DNA of 15,204 bases, from the NCBI GenBank assembly GCA_002346675.1, contig DEAI01000041.1:1-15204 (forward strand), given 5' to 3'. Source of the DNA: Fidelibacterota bacterium UBA2986. GTDB lineage: Bacteria > Fidelibacterota > Marinisomatia > Marinisomatales > AB-629-J13. Below the pieces are notes generated by a model that worked only from the letters and a program-made list of their open reading frames with translations, ran no database searches and was not told the origin of the DNA. A program made the translations under genes and the position numbers. Below, one piece after another: positions 5,870-13,737 of the stretch. How positions within the stretch are numbered: the stretch's first letter is position 1; the number at the start of each line of letters is the position of its first letter.

Positions 5870-7213
5870 ATGGAAAGTGCCCAGTTCGTCTATGTCATAA
5901 TTGCTATCATAGTTGGTGGATTATCTACTTTTCTTTTGTTGAAACGTAGCACTGGAAATATATCCCCATCTATTGATACAGACAATTATGTATCAAAAGA
6001 TCTCTACGATGTAGAAAAAAATAGATTTGATACTATTGAAAATGATATAAGGAAAAAAGAAGATCTGATAATTACTCTCAACTCTGAAATTGCAAAAAAA
6101 GATGAGAGTATTTCAAATTTAAATGAAAAGCTAATAGAAGAAAGAAAAAGACTAAAGGAACAGCACGAACAGCTAAAAACGGAATTCGAAAATCTAGCAA
6201 ATGAAATTCTGGAAAATAAATCAGAAAAATTTGCGAAACAGAATAAAGAGAACCTGGATAAAATATTAAATCCTTTAGGTGAAAAAATAACAGCATTTGA
6301 AAAATCGGTTCAGGATAAATATGAAAAAGAAATTGAAGGTAGAAGTGGGCTTGAGGAACAAATAAAAAATCTTACAAAATTAAATCAACAGATCAGCGAG
6401 GATGCCGTTAATTTAACGCAGGCATTGAAAGGAGACAGTAAAACTCAAGGTGATTGGGGTGAATTTCAACTGGAAGTACTGCTGGAAAAATCGGGACTTG
6501 AAAAAGGACTGAATTTTGAAATACAGGCACATTTTAAGGATGAAGAAGGTAATCGTAAACATCCCGATTGTGTTATAAATTTACCGGAAAATAAAAATAT
6601 CATCATAGATTCAAAGGTTTCCCTTACTGCATATGAACAATTTGTCAATTCTGAAGATGATGAAGAAAAAAATATATTATTAAAAAAACATATTGACAGC
6701 CTAAAATCTCATATAAAAGAATTGGCAGGGAAAGAATATTCTAAGTTATACGATATAAATACACCTAATTTTGTTCTTATGTTTATTCCAGTTGAACCTG
6801 CTATGATTCTTGGATTTCAGGGTGATAGAGATCTCTATGATTTTGCCTATTCAAAAAACATAATCTTAGTAAGCACCTCAACTCTGATGGCAATAATGAG
6901 TACAATATCGTACATGTGGCAGCAGGAAAATCAAAAAAAACATGTTATGGAGATTGCCCGTTTGTCAGGAGCTCTTTATGATAAGTTTAAAAATTTTGTG
7001 TCTGATATCGAAGGTATTGGAAAATCTATTGGACAAGCAGAAGGCAAATATGATGCAGCAATGAAAAAACTGTACACAGGAAAAGGAAATATCATAAGCC
7101 GAATTGAAACCATTAAGAAGTTAGGCGCAAATACTTCGAAATCTTTGCCTCAGGAGCTGGTAGATAAATCTGAAATAAATCTAGAAGAAGAACTTGAGTT
7201 AATTAATGAATAA
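5870..7213 (+). CDS. rmuC: RmuC-family protein (DNA recombination protein)
   Basis: The 447-residue product has the RmuC layout: an N-terminal membrane helix (about 7-24), a long charged coiled coil (about 45-185), and the RmuC domain (about 190-410). Seen motifs are GDWGEFQLEVLLEKSGL (194-210), HPDCVINLP (231-239), IIIDSKVSLTAYEQF (244-258, with the D-x-K of a putative PD-(D/E)xK nuclease core), VLMFIPVEPA, and LVSTSTLMAIM followed by the QENQKKHV segment. Family members are thought to limit DNA inversions and rearrangements; direct activity is not well established. It lies 7 nt after pepA and overlaps the next gene by 8 nt, so translation is probably coupled. No separate ribosome-binding site is clear. 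Confidence 0.94.
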   Translation: MESAQFVYVIIAIIVGGLSTFLLLKRSTGNISPSIDTDNYVSKDLYDVEKNRFDTIENDIRKKEDLIITLNSEIAKKDESISNLNEKLIEERKRLKEQHEQLKTEFENLANEILENKSEKFAKQNKENLDKILNPLGEKITAFEKSVQDKYEKEIEGRSGLEEQIKNLTKLNQQISEDAVNLTQALKGDSKTQGDWGEFQLEVLLEKSGLEKGLNFEIQAHFKDEEGNRKHPDCVINLPENKNIIIDSKVSLTAYEQFVNSEDDEEKNILLKKHIDSLKSHIKELAGKEYSKLYDINTPNFVLMFIPVEPAMILGFQGDRDLYDFAYSKNIILVSTSTLMAIMSTISYMWQQENQKKHVMEIARLSGALYDKFKNFVSDIEGIGKSIGQAEGKYDAAMKKLYTGKGNIISRIETIKKLGANTSKSLPQELVDKSEINLEEELELINE

Positions 7214-7643
7214 TACTATTTTGACACTTATTTTTATTTTTTCATTCTTCAGTTGTGTGGAGCCACCTGAACATGATTACGGATTAGTTGAAAACTTACC
7301 TGTAGTAATAAACACAGATAATGTGTTTACCTATTCACTTTATGGTGATAAATACACGTCTGAAGATACATTCGATTTGCAACTGCTTCTTTCCGATTCT
7401 ATTCATAAAGTTATTACGAGTTTAATTGTATCAGATTTTGCAGGCTCTAACAGAGATACAACTGTTATTACTGTTGAAAAGGATTCAACAGTTGTTGATG
7501 TTTTTTCCATTACATCTAATTATTCATCAAATCCCACTGAAACGGAAGTAGATTCTGTATTTTATCTTCCCAAACAGGTTTCTGTCAAACTTGACCAATT
7601 TAGCGGGAAATTAGAATTTTTAATGATTCGGAGTGATTTATAG
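7206..7643 (+). CDS. Small lipoprotein of unknown function
   Basis: The 145-residue product has a short N-terminus, a hydrophobic segment and a lipobox FFSC with the lipidated Cys at residue 17, so it is exported and membrane-tethered. The mature part (18-145) is rich in Ser, Thr, Val and Asp with alternating hydrophobic residues, as in an immunoglobulin-like or other beta-sandwich domain; this is composition only. The ATG lies inside the 3' end of rmuC (8-nt overlap), and the MscS-like gene starts 15 nt after its stop, so it belongs to the pepA-rmuC run. I recognise no family. Confidence 0.75.
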   Translation: MNNTILTLIFIFSFFSCVEPPEHDYGLVENLPVVINTDNVFTYSLYGDKYTSEDTFDLQLLLSDSIHKVITSLIVSDFAGSNRDTTVITVEKDSTVVDVFSITSNYSSNPTETEVDSVFYLPKQVSVKLDQFSGKLEFLMIRSDL

Positions 7644-7658
7644 ATATTTCATAAAGAT

Positions 7659-8162
7659 ATGACATTACTTTTAGAAAGTTTTAAAGAATATTCAACTCAG
7701 CTCATTTCAGTAGGACTAGTATTTGCCCTCTTTATATTAGCAGGTCAAATAACAAAGTGGATATTTATCCGCATAGGAAAGTCCAACAATCCCAGTACAT
7801 ACAAAATTTATAAGCTGATTGCGTCTACATCTAATATTGGTTTAATAATAATGGGAATTGTTACAGCATTGGGAACTCTGGGAATTGATGTGTCTGCAAT
7901 TGTTGCCAGTCTTGGATTAACAGGGTTTGCAATCGGATTTGCCTTTAAAGATGCCTTATCCAATTATTTAGCGGGGATTATGGTTATATTATATAAACCA
8001 TATGATATTGGAGATAATGTGAATATCATAGGATGTGAGGGAAAGATATCTGAAATTGACCTACGTTATACAACCATCGAAAATGATGGCGAAATACATA
8101 TGGTTCCAAATTCTGTATGTCTTTCCAAAACAATTACAAAATTTAAAAACAGTAATAAATAA
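7659..8162 (+). CDS. Compact MscS-family mechanosensitive channel
   Basis: The 167-residue protein has three membrane helices (about 14-36, 52-73 and 79-112). The third is the glycine/alanine-rich pore helix IVASLGLTGFAIGFAFKDAL, typical of MscS, followed by NYLAGIMVILYKPYDIGDNV. Next is the beta domain (about 113-163) with the family motif MVPNS (148-152). E. coli MscS has 286 residues and a large alpha/beta cytoplasmic cage after this point, which is missing here: the protein ends about 15 residues after MVPNS. It would be an inner-membrane tension-gated channel of minimal size. The frame shows no sign of a break, and the TAA at 8160-8162 abuts the stop of the convergent helicase. A truncated MscS or a short, complete subtype are both possible. 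Confidence 0.9.
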   Translation: MTLLLESFKEYSTQLISVGLVFALFILAGQITKWIFIRIGKSNNPSTYKIYKLIASTSNIGLIIMGIVTALGTLGIDVSAIVASLGLTGFAIGFAFKDALSNYLAGIMVILYKPYDIGDNVNIIGCEGKISEIDLRYTTIENDGEIHMVPNSVCLSKTITKFKNSNK

Positions 8163-11162
8163 TTATTCTTTTGCCTCCCATTCAGGGCAAAGCAAATGTT
8201 TGTAATCGCACCAGTTGCAATGGAAACCCGTTTTTGGTTCAAAGTCGTTTGAACGTATCTTCTCAGAAGTTTCTAATATTAGGTCTTTAACAGTATTTAA
8301 TTCATCAGAATTAAATGAGTAAGTAGATACAGGATTTTCTAACTCCCTTAAAAAATACAGACTTGAAGATGCAGGAGTCTTCTTAATATTTTCTTCCGTT
8401 GTTTGTTCAATATATATACAGTAAATAGCAAGTTGAATGCTTTTTTCGGCTTTTGAGGTTGTTTTGCTGGTTTTATAATCGATTACATTACATCCGCCGT
8501 CAATTTCATCAATTCGGTCAATTTTTCCACGAATGATAACGTTTTTAGCTAATGTAAATTCAAATGAATGTTCTCTAAATAAAACATTTGGCGGATCATG
8601 TTCTGTTCGTCTAACATATTCTTTTAAAATAGACTCTCCCTGCTCTCTAAATTTCTCTTCTCGTGCGGAATAATCAAATTCATCCTGGTTCCATTCTTCA
8701 TCTAACAGTCTTAAAATTCTATCCTCCGTCAACTCTTTTTTAGGTTCGTGGTATCGTTGGAGTACTCTATGAATAATACTGCCAAAGGCCATTTGAGGTT
8801 TGCTTTCAGATTCTGGAACTCTATCTAAAAAAGATAAACGATATTTTAGCGGGCATTTTTGATAAGTTTCTATTGCTGTTGCAGACAAAATCAGTTCTTC
8901 ATTTTTTGATATTATAGAATATGTGTCCATATCAGAGATAAGTTCTTTTGTCCATTTTTCTTGTTTGTTTGGTTTAAAAGGTATTCCATTTTCAAAATCT
9001 TTAATAACTCTCAGAGCGTTGATTATTTTTTCTGCTTTATCAAAATTGTCTTTTGTTAGTGCGTTCTGAAGTTTTTGTTCATAGCTATCACGTAATCCAA
9101 TATTTGATATTTGTGTATTGAATTCTTTTTTGATTGATTCCATTGATTCCTCTTCAATTAATGATTTATCCAATTCTTTAATATATTTTGATGTAGCTTT
9201 AGTTGGAGCTAACAGAATCAACTGTTCTTTTGCTCTTGTAAGAGCTACGTAAAATAATCGCCTTTCTTCTTCATAATGGTATTCTCTTGGTGATAAATTT
9301 GTATGAGATTTGTAGGGAAGCCATTCATCTGGTATTTTGTTTATTATCGATTCTCTTTTGAAGTTGACCGGGAAACTTCCGCTACGGTTGTAGGGTATAA
9401 TTACTGTATTAAATTCTCCGCCTTTTACACCATGTATTGTACTCACCACAACACAACATGGGTTGATATTCTCTGTTGGATATTGAACAGAAATCCCTCC
9501 GGTTTCCATAAGAGTCTCTACATATAGATTAAACTCCTTTAAACCACGATCTTTGTAACCTCTTTTTGAAAACTGCTGTGCTTTTTTAAATAATCGACCA
9601 ATATTAATAAGTGCCAATTGATTGAAATAATCATATTGATTAGTAAGGGGTCTCAATATTCCGGTCTGAATGCATATATCCCACAACATCTCCCCAGAAG
9701 ATTTTTTAATGGACTGCTTCTGTAATGATTTAATCAGTTTGATAAGAGAGTTTAATTCTTTGTAAGATGGTTGGTTAATACTTTGACTAAGTATTTGGTC
9801 AAAATATAATCTTTTATGTTTATGATTTATAGGTCGTATGATATCCACAGCCTGATTAACTCCAAACTTTTCTTTTAATAGATAGAAAAATGCTGACTCC
9901 CTATAAGTTCCTTCTCCAACAACCTGACACCAAGAGTTAAGAGTTTTAATTGGTTTTAATTCAAAAAACTTAACAAACCTGTTATTTATTGGAATCTTTG
10001 CCTGACGTAAAAACTGTAACATTGATTTTGCTTTTTTAACTGATCTGCATAGAATAGCTATCTCTTCAGGAGGTATACCTTTTTTAAGATTTTTTTTAAT
10101 TAATTTGAGTATAATATCCTTATGTTGATTCATATCAGCATATATTAATTTGGGCTTTGGTCCCATATTTTTATTACTAGCTTTTAGTGTTTTTAAAATT
10201 CTTTCAGTATTATATCCTATTGAATTATTAGCAGTGTCTAAGATATTTTGATGAGATCGAAATGATGTGTTTAAAGTGATCTCTTGGTAATATGGATGTG
10301 ATTGGTATGATTTTCTGAAAAATTTAAGATTATATTTACTGGCTCCCCTAAAACTATAAATTGTTTGGTCGTCATCACCCACTACAGTAATAGAACAATT
10401 TTTATTTGCAATTAGGCCAATTACCTCATTCAAAGCATAATTATTATCCTGAAATTCATCAATGATGATATGACAATATTTGTTTTGAATATTTAACAAA
10501 ATAGATGGATTGTTTTTTAAAATATCTCTCGCCTGAACAATCATATCTCCATAGTCTACTAATCCCATTTGAAGTTTAACATCTTGATAAAAATTGAAAA
10601 TTTTACGAACGTCTTTTAATTGATTGATCTCCTCTTTAGTTAGTATTGAATCACTTAATAACTCAGTATTTAAATTATCAGGAAAAAGCAATTCATCTCT
10701 AAATCTGTTTATTAGTGAGAGAGAAGCGGAAGCAGCTCTGTGTGGATTGAGAGGGAATTCGTCCGAATAAAATGGCTTTAATTTATCAAAACTACTGAGT
10801 ATATGGTATATTGCTTCGCTTTCTTCAATCAATTGCAAATGATTATTGTTGTTCCCATACTCCTTAATTAACACATAGCAAAAGGAATGAAATGTGCTTA
10901 TATATGATTTGCGAGCTGGTTTTCCTATTTTTTTAACCAATCTATTGGTCAATTCACTGGCTGCTTTTTCTGTATAGGTGATGACAAGAAGATTTTCAGG
11001 ATCAATTTTTAAATTTTTAGTTAAATAAATATATCTATATAGAAGAGTTGTAGTTTTACCAGTTCCCGCTCCAGCTACAATCATCAGTGGGGCTGCCTTA
11101 TGGCATATCGCATCTGATTGATCCTGAGTTGCCTTAAATACATCTCCATGTGTATATATCAT
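8163..11162 (-). CDS. UvrD-type helicase fused to RecB/Cas4-like nuclease
   Basis: The 999-residue protein joins a superfamily 1A DNA helicase to a C-terminal nuclease. Helicase: Q motif TQDQ (12-15), Walker A GAGTGKTT (31-38), DEFQD (235-239), GDDDQTIYSFRGA (262-274), FRSHQNI (301-307), HGVKGGEF (577-584) and RRLFYVALTRAKEQL (634-648). Nuclease (about 755-999): H798, GKIDRID with D882, VIDYKTSK with D895 and K897, and Q910, the order expected for the RecB/AddB/Cas4 PD-(D/E)xK fold. Cys 770, 982, 985 and 992 form the iron-sulfur cluster pattern of AddB and Cas4. It probably unwinds and trims double-strand DNA ends for repair, and may be a single-chain AddAB/AdnAB-like enzyme; no partner gene is adjacent. 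It is transcribed against the pepA run and away from the sigma gene. ATG at 11162 is the natural start; no strong ribosome-binding site is seen. Confidence 0.93.
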   Translation of the reverse strand: MIYTHGDVFKATQDQSDAICHKAAPLMIVAGAGTGKTTTLLYRYIYLTKNLKIDPENLLVITYTEKAASELTNRLVKKIGKPARKSYISTFHSFCYVLIKEYGNNNNHLQLIEESEAIYHILSSFDKLKPFYSDEFPLNPHRAASASLSLINRFRDELLFPDNLNTELLSDSILTKEEINQLKDVRKIFNFYQDVKLQMGLVDYGDMIVQARDILKNNPSILLNIQNKYCHIIIDEFQDNNYALNEVIGLIANKNCSITVVGDDDQTIYSFRGASKYNLKFFRKSYQSHPYYQEITLNTSFRSHQNILDTANNSIGYNTERILKTLKASNKNMGPKPKLIYADMNQHKDIILKLIKKNLKKGIPPEEIAILCRSVKKAKSMLQFLRQAKIPINNRFVKFFELKPIKTLNSWCQVVGEGTYRESAFFYLLKEKFGVNQAVDIIRPINHKHKRLYFDQILSQSINQPSYKELNSLIKLIKSLQKQSIKKSSGEMLWDICIQTGILRPLTNQYDYFNQLALINIGRLFKKAQQFSKRGYKDRGLKEFNLYVETLMETGGISVQYPTENINPCCVVVSTIHGVKGGEFNTVIIPYNRSGSFPVNFKRESIINKIPDEWLPYKSHTNLSPREYHYEEERRLFYVALTRAKEQLILLAPTKATSKYIKELDKSLIEEESMESIKKEFNTQISNIGLRDSYEQKLQNALTKDNFDKAEKIINALRVIKDFENGIPFKPNKQEKWTKELISDMDTYSIISKNEELILSATAIETYQKCPLKYRLSFLDRVPESESKPQMAFGSIIHRVLQRYHEPKKELTEDRILRLLDEEWNQDEFDYSAREEKFREQGESILKEYVRRTEHDPPNVLFREHSFEFTLAKNVIIRGKIDRIDEIDGGCNVIDYKTSKTTSKAEKSIQLAIYCIYIEQTTEENIKKTPASSSLYFLRELENPVSTYSFNSDELNTVKDLILETSEKIRSNDFEPKTGFHCNWCDYKHLLCPEWEAKE

Positions 11163-11202
11163 AAGGTAAAATTAAAGGAATTGAAAACAAGAAACAGGTA
11201 AA

Positions 11203-11229
11203 TTGATAGTTTAGTGTCAATGATATAAT
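11203..11229 (+). promoter_or_regulatory. Candidate promoter of the sigma-factor operon
   Basis: TTGATA (11203-11208) and a perfect TATAAT (11224-11229) are separated by 15 bp, about 80 nt before the sigma-factor ATG. The short spacer lowers confidence. It lies in the 145-nt divergent gap that also must hold the promoter of the minus-strand helicase, which I cannot place. Many ECF operons also have a self-recognised promoter; no repeat of such an element was found in the window. Confidence 0.3.
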
Positions 11230-11307
11230 TTTTTAAATTCTTTATAGATAGAATCAAATAAAATATTTAACCTTTTAGATAATATACAGTCTAAGGGGAC
11301 AAATGCG

Positions 11308-11835
11308 ATGCAAAGCGACCATGAGCTCATTAAACAATTTCAAAGTGGAAACAATTCATCTTATGATAAACTTGTTAAAAGACACCTCCATTCAAGCTAT
11401 CAATTTTTTCTTAAGTTCACAAAAGATCCAATGGACGCAGAGGACCTTGCTCAGGATGTATTCCTTAAGCTATATAAAACACTACATCAATTCCGTTTTG
11501 AGGCTGCGTTTACCAGCTATCTCTATAGGATTCAACTTAATACAGCCAATTCTTTTATTCGAAAAGCGCGTTGGAAAAAATACCTACATCTTGATCAGAC
11601 AGAAGAGCCTGCAAGCAGAGATAAAGAAATTGAGAATAATTGGACGAAGAAAGAGTTATGGGACCAAGTTGCATCACTTCCAAAAACTCAGAGAATGGTA
11701 ATTATAATGAGAATTGCACAGGACTTACCCTACAAAGATATTTCTGGTATTCTTGGAATTAGTGAAGGCTCAGCAAAAGTGAACTATCATCACGCTATTA
11801 ATCAATTAAAAACAAAATTTAATAAAACACAATGA
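11308..11835 (+). CDS. ECF-type RNA polymerase sigma factor
   Basis: The 175-residue protein has the two domains of extracytoplasmic-function sigma-70 factors, which redirect RNA polymerase to envelope or stress genes. Region 2 covers about 20-88 with DAEDLAQDVFLKLYKTL (43-59), the core-binding and -10 region. Region 4 covers about 115-172 with LPKTQRMVIIMRI (124-136) and the helix-turn-helix YKDISGILGISEGSAKVNYHH (142-162). Start at ATG 11308, with AAGGGG (11293-11298) upstream; the ATG at 11303 lies in another frame. Its stop overlaps the next ATG by 4 nt (ATGA), so the two are translationally coupled. Downstream genes (one-TM protein, Spy/CnrX-like protein) suggest a signal from the envelope. 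Confidence 0.93.
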   Translation: MQSDHELIKQFQSGNNSSYDKLVKRHLHSSYQFFLKFTKDPMDAEDLAQDVFLKLYKTLHQFRFEAAFTSYLYRIQLNTANSFIRKARWKKYLHLDQTEEPASRDKEIENNWTKKELWDQVASLPKTQRMVIIMRIAQDLPYKDISGILGISEGSAKVNYHHAINQLKTKFNKTQ

Positions 11836-12203
11836 AATTTGAAAATCAACTGAAAGAGATTTTATCCACCGATTGTAATGAAATTAATGAAAATAAATTT
11901 ATTTCAGAGGTACACAAAAGACGATCTAATAATAATAAAAAAAATCAGCAATTAGTGCAGACGATATTTGCTGGAGCATTTATCATCATATTTGGACTAA
12001 TCACTGTAGGATCACTAGAAGAAACATCCAATAATATTGACTATATAGTGACAAACACAGATGCTTTTAGTGAAATAGACACATCTGCTTATTTAGAAGA
12101 TATGGCACTATTTCTAGTTGATTCTGATGGAGATATATTTGAAACAGTTGAATTTTTATTTGAAATGGATTTGAATATTTTAAATCAAGAAAGGGATATA
12201 TAA
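11832..12203 (+). CDS. One-TM protein, putative anti-sigma factor
   Basis: The 123-residue protein has a charged N-terminal part (about 1-40) predicted inside the cell, one membrane helix (about 42-60, QTIFAGAFIIIFGLITVG), and an acidic, likely periplasmic tail (about 61-123). The size, topology and 4-nt overlap with the ECF sigma gene fit an anti-sigma factor that holds the sigma at the membrane. No zinc-binding HxxxCxxC motif is present, so if it is one it is not a ZAS-type anti-sigma. The next gene starts 2 nt after its stop. The role is inference from position and topology. Confidence 0.6.
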   Translation: MKFENQLKEILSTDCNEINENKFISEVHKRRSNNNKKNQQLVQTIFAGAFIIIFGLITVGSLEETSNNIDYIVTNTDAFSEIDTSAYLEDMALFLVDSDGDIFETVEFLFEMDLNILNQERDI

Positions 12204-12205
12204 TC

Positions 12206-12700
12206 ATGAAAAATGTAATTGTAATTCTATTTTTTATATTCAGCACTTTTAGTTTAGGACAACCTGAAAAAAAAGACAAAATGGATATGATGATCGCATG
12301 GAAGTTGACAGAACATCTCAAGCTAACAAGCGAACAGTCGGAAAAATTTTTTCCAAGATTTAGAGAGCATCGAGAAAGAATGACTAATTTGACAGAAAAT
12401 GAGCGGGCACTATATAAGGAATTAAAAGAAAATATCGAACGGGGAGATGCACTTTCAAACAGCGATTTGAATAAGTATTTAAAAGAGGTGTCTGACTTGA
12501 AAATAGAAAAAATAAAAAATCAGAATTCTTTTATTGATGATCTAGAAGGGAGTTTGAATAACGTTCAACGGGCAAAACTGATTGGATTTGAACAGCGTTT
12601 CCGAAAGGAAGTAAAAGATGAATTGAGACATCATAAAAAAGGTTGGGGAAAGAAAGAGCGTAATCATTTTAAAAAGAAAGATAAACAATTCTGGAAATAA
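12206..12700 (+). CDS. Periplasmic Spy/CpxP/CnrX-like protein
   Basis: The 164-residue product has a signal peptide (about 1-18, ending SLG before Q19) and a mature helical domain. LKLTSEQSEKFFPRF (38-52) matches the first LTxxQ-like helix of the Spy/CpxP and heavy-metal sensor group, and LNNVQRAKLIGFEQRF (117-132) the second. The tail is strongly basic (KKGWGKKERNHFKKK). Family members act as periplasmic chaperones or, as in CnrX, sense metals for an ECF sigma/anti-sigma pair. The order sigma, anti-sigma, this gene resembles a cnr-like module. His residues are present (55 and 142-143) but no clear metal site can be assigned. Only 2 nt separate it from the preceding gene. Confidence 0.75.
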   Translation: MKNVIVILFFIFSTFSLGQPEKKDKMDMMIAWKLTEHLKLTSEQSEKFFPRFREHRERMTNLTENERALYKELKENIERGDALSNSDLNKYLKEVSDLKIEKIKNQNSFIDDLEGSLNNVQRAKLIGFEQRFRKEVKDELRHHKKGWGKKERNHFKKKDKQFWK

Positions 12701-12719
12701 TTTATAAAGGAGTGTTAGC

Positions 12720-13676
12720 ATGACTTACTTAAAATATATTCTGATATTAATAGGATTTATTTTTACTGCATGTGAATCTGAAATGGACTCATATGCATAC
12801 AGAGAAGTTCAATTGAATAGCCTACTGGAAGGAGATGATGCACTTGGTCTGGATGGATTAGATGATGAAGGAGCCACTGATGACTATCAAGAGGGCATTG
12901 AAACTAATATTGGTACAAAAATTTTAGAATCTTATCATCCGGACAGTGGGTATGTGTTCAGATTTGGAAGAAGAATAAATTCTGTTGAAAAATCAATTAC
13001 CTATACCCATGAGGAAAATATTTCAATTGCGGAAATCATTCGAACTGTCTCTGGAGATTTTATATCTAAGATCATTGATACAACAGCAAATGATACATTT
13101 ATATTTGAAAAAGATTTTCAAACTGAGTTTCAGCGTAGAGTACGATTTATAAATGAATCAATATCTGAAAATCAAAGAAGATGGAAAATTGATGCATTGA
13201 CTCTTGGAATTGGTGGCACCGGTACAAAGATGAATATCCATAAATTGGAATATTACACATTTGATAATAATGAAAGTTGGGTCTCAATCTTTCAATTGCA
13301 AGATGGATTAGATGAGTTTATTCCTCGTGACTCTCTTCCGATGTTTGATGCCTGGAATGATATAAAGGTTGAACTAACTGTATCCAATCAGGGACCTGAA
13401 TTTGATTATGAAAGTGGGGAGAGGGTTTCTTTCCACTATGGAAAGAGCAGATGGCATAAGGCCAGAAGAAAAATGTATGATGGTGGTCAAATAGGTGATC
13501 AGACAGCAAATGATAATATTTTTACTAAAATATGGACTGTACACGGGCCTGGGTTGGGTTTTGATAGAAGAGTTTTTAGAGGATTTTTTAGTGTAATTGA
13601 TTATCAATCTTTATTTAATTCTGAAGAGGATTTACATACTACAGTATGGACATTACCCTATATTGTTAATCGATAA
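12720..13676 (+). CDS. Lipoprotein of unknown function, sigma-operon member
   Basis: The 318-residue product starts with a hydrophobic segment ending in a lipobox (FTAC, Cys 18), so it is exported and lipid-anchored. After the Cys comes an acidic, Asp/Gly-rich linker (about 33-62), then a domain of about 250 residues with many aromatic and charged residues and beta-like alternation. No known motif is recognised. A strong ribosome-binding site (AAAGGAG, 12706-12712) precedes the ATG by 7 nt, the best of the operon, which suggests high expression. The gap to the Spy-like gene is 19 nt. It could be an output protein of the sigma system or part of its sensory side; sequence does not decide. Confidence 0.8.
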   Translation: MTYLKYILILIGFIFTACESEMDSYAYREVQLNSLLEGDDALGLDGLDDEGATDDYQEGIETNIGTKILESYHPDSGYVFRFGRRINSVEKSITYTHEENISIAEIIRTVSGDFISKIIDTTANDTFIFEKDFQTEFQRRVRFINESISENQRRWKIDALTLGIGGTGTKMNIHKLEYYTFDNNESWVSIFQLQDGLDEFIPRDSLPMFDAWNDIKVELTVSNQGPEFDYESGERVSFHYGKSRWHKARRKMYDGGQIGDQTANDNIFTKIWTVHGPGLGFDRRVFRGFFSVIDYQSLFNSEEDLHTTVWTLPYIVNR

Positions 13677-13737
13677 CAAAATACTACTGATAGAAGGATA
13701 AATAATATATTAACTGTTCTTTGTTTCTCTTTTTGTT

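Noticed and set aside
11303..11701. 132-codon frame starting at ATG 11303 over the sigma gene
   Set aside because: It lies inside the sigma-factor gene in another frame, has no recognisable motifs and lacks the sigma gene's clear domain support.
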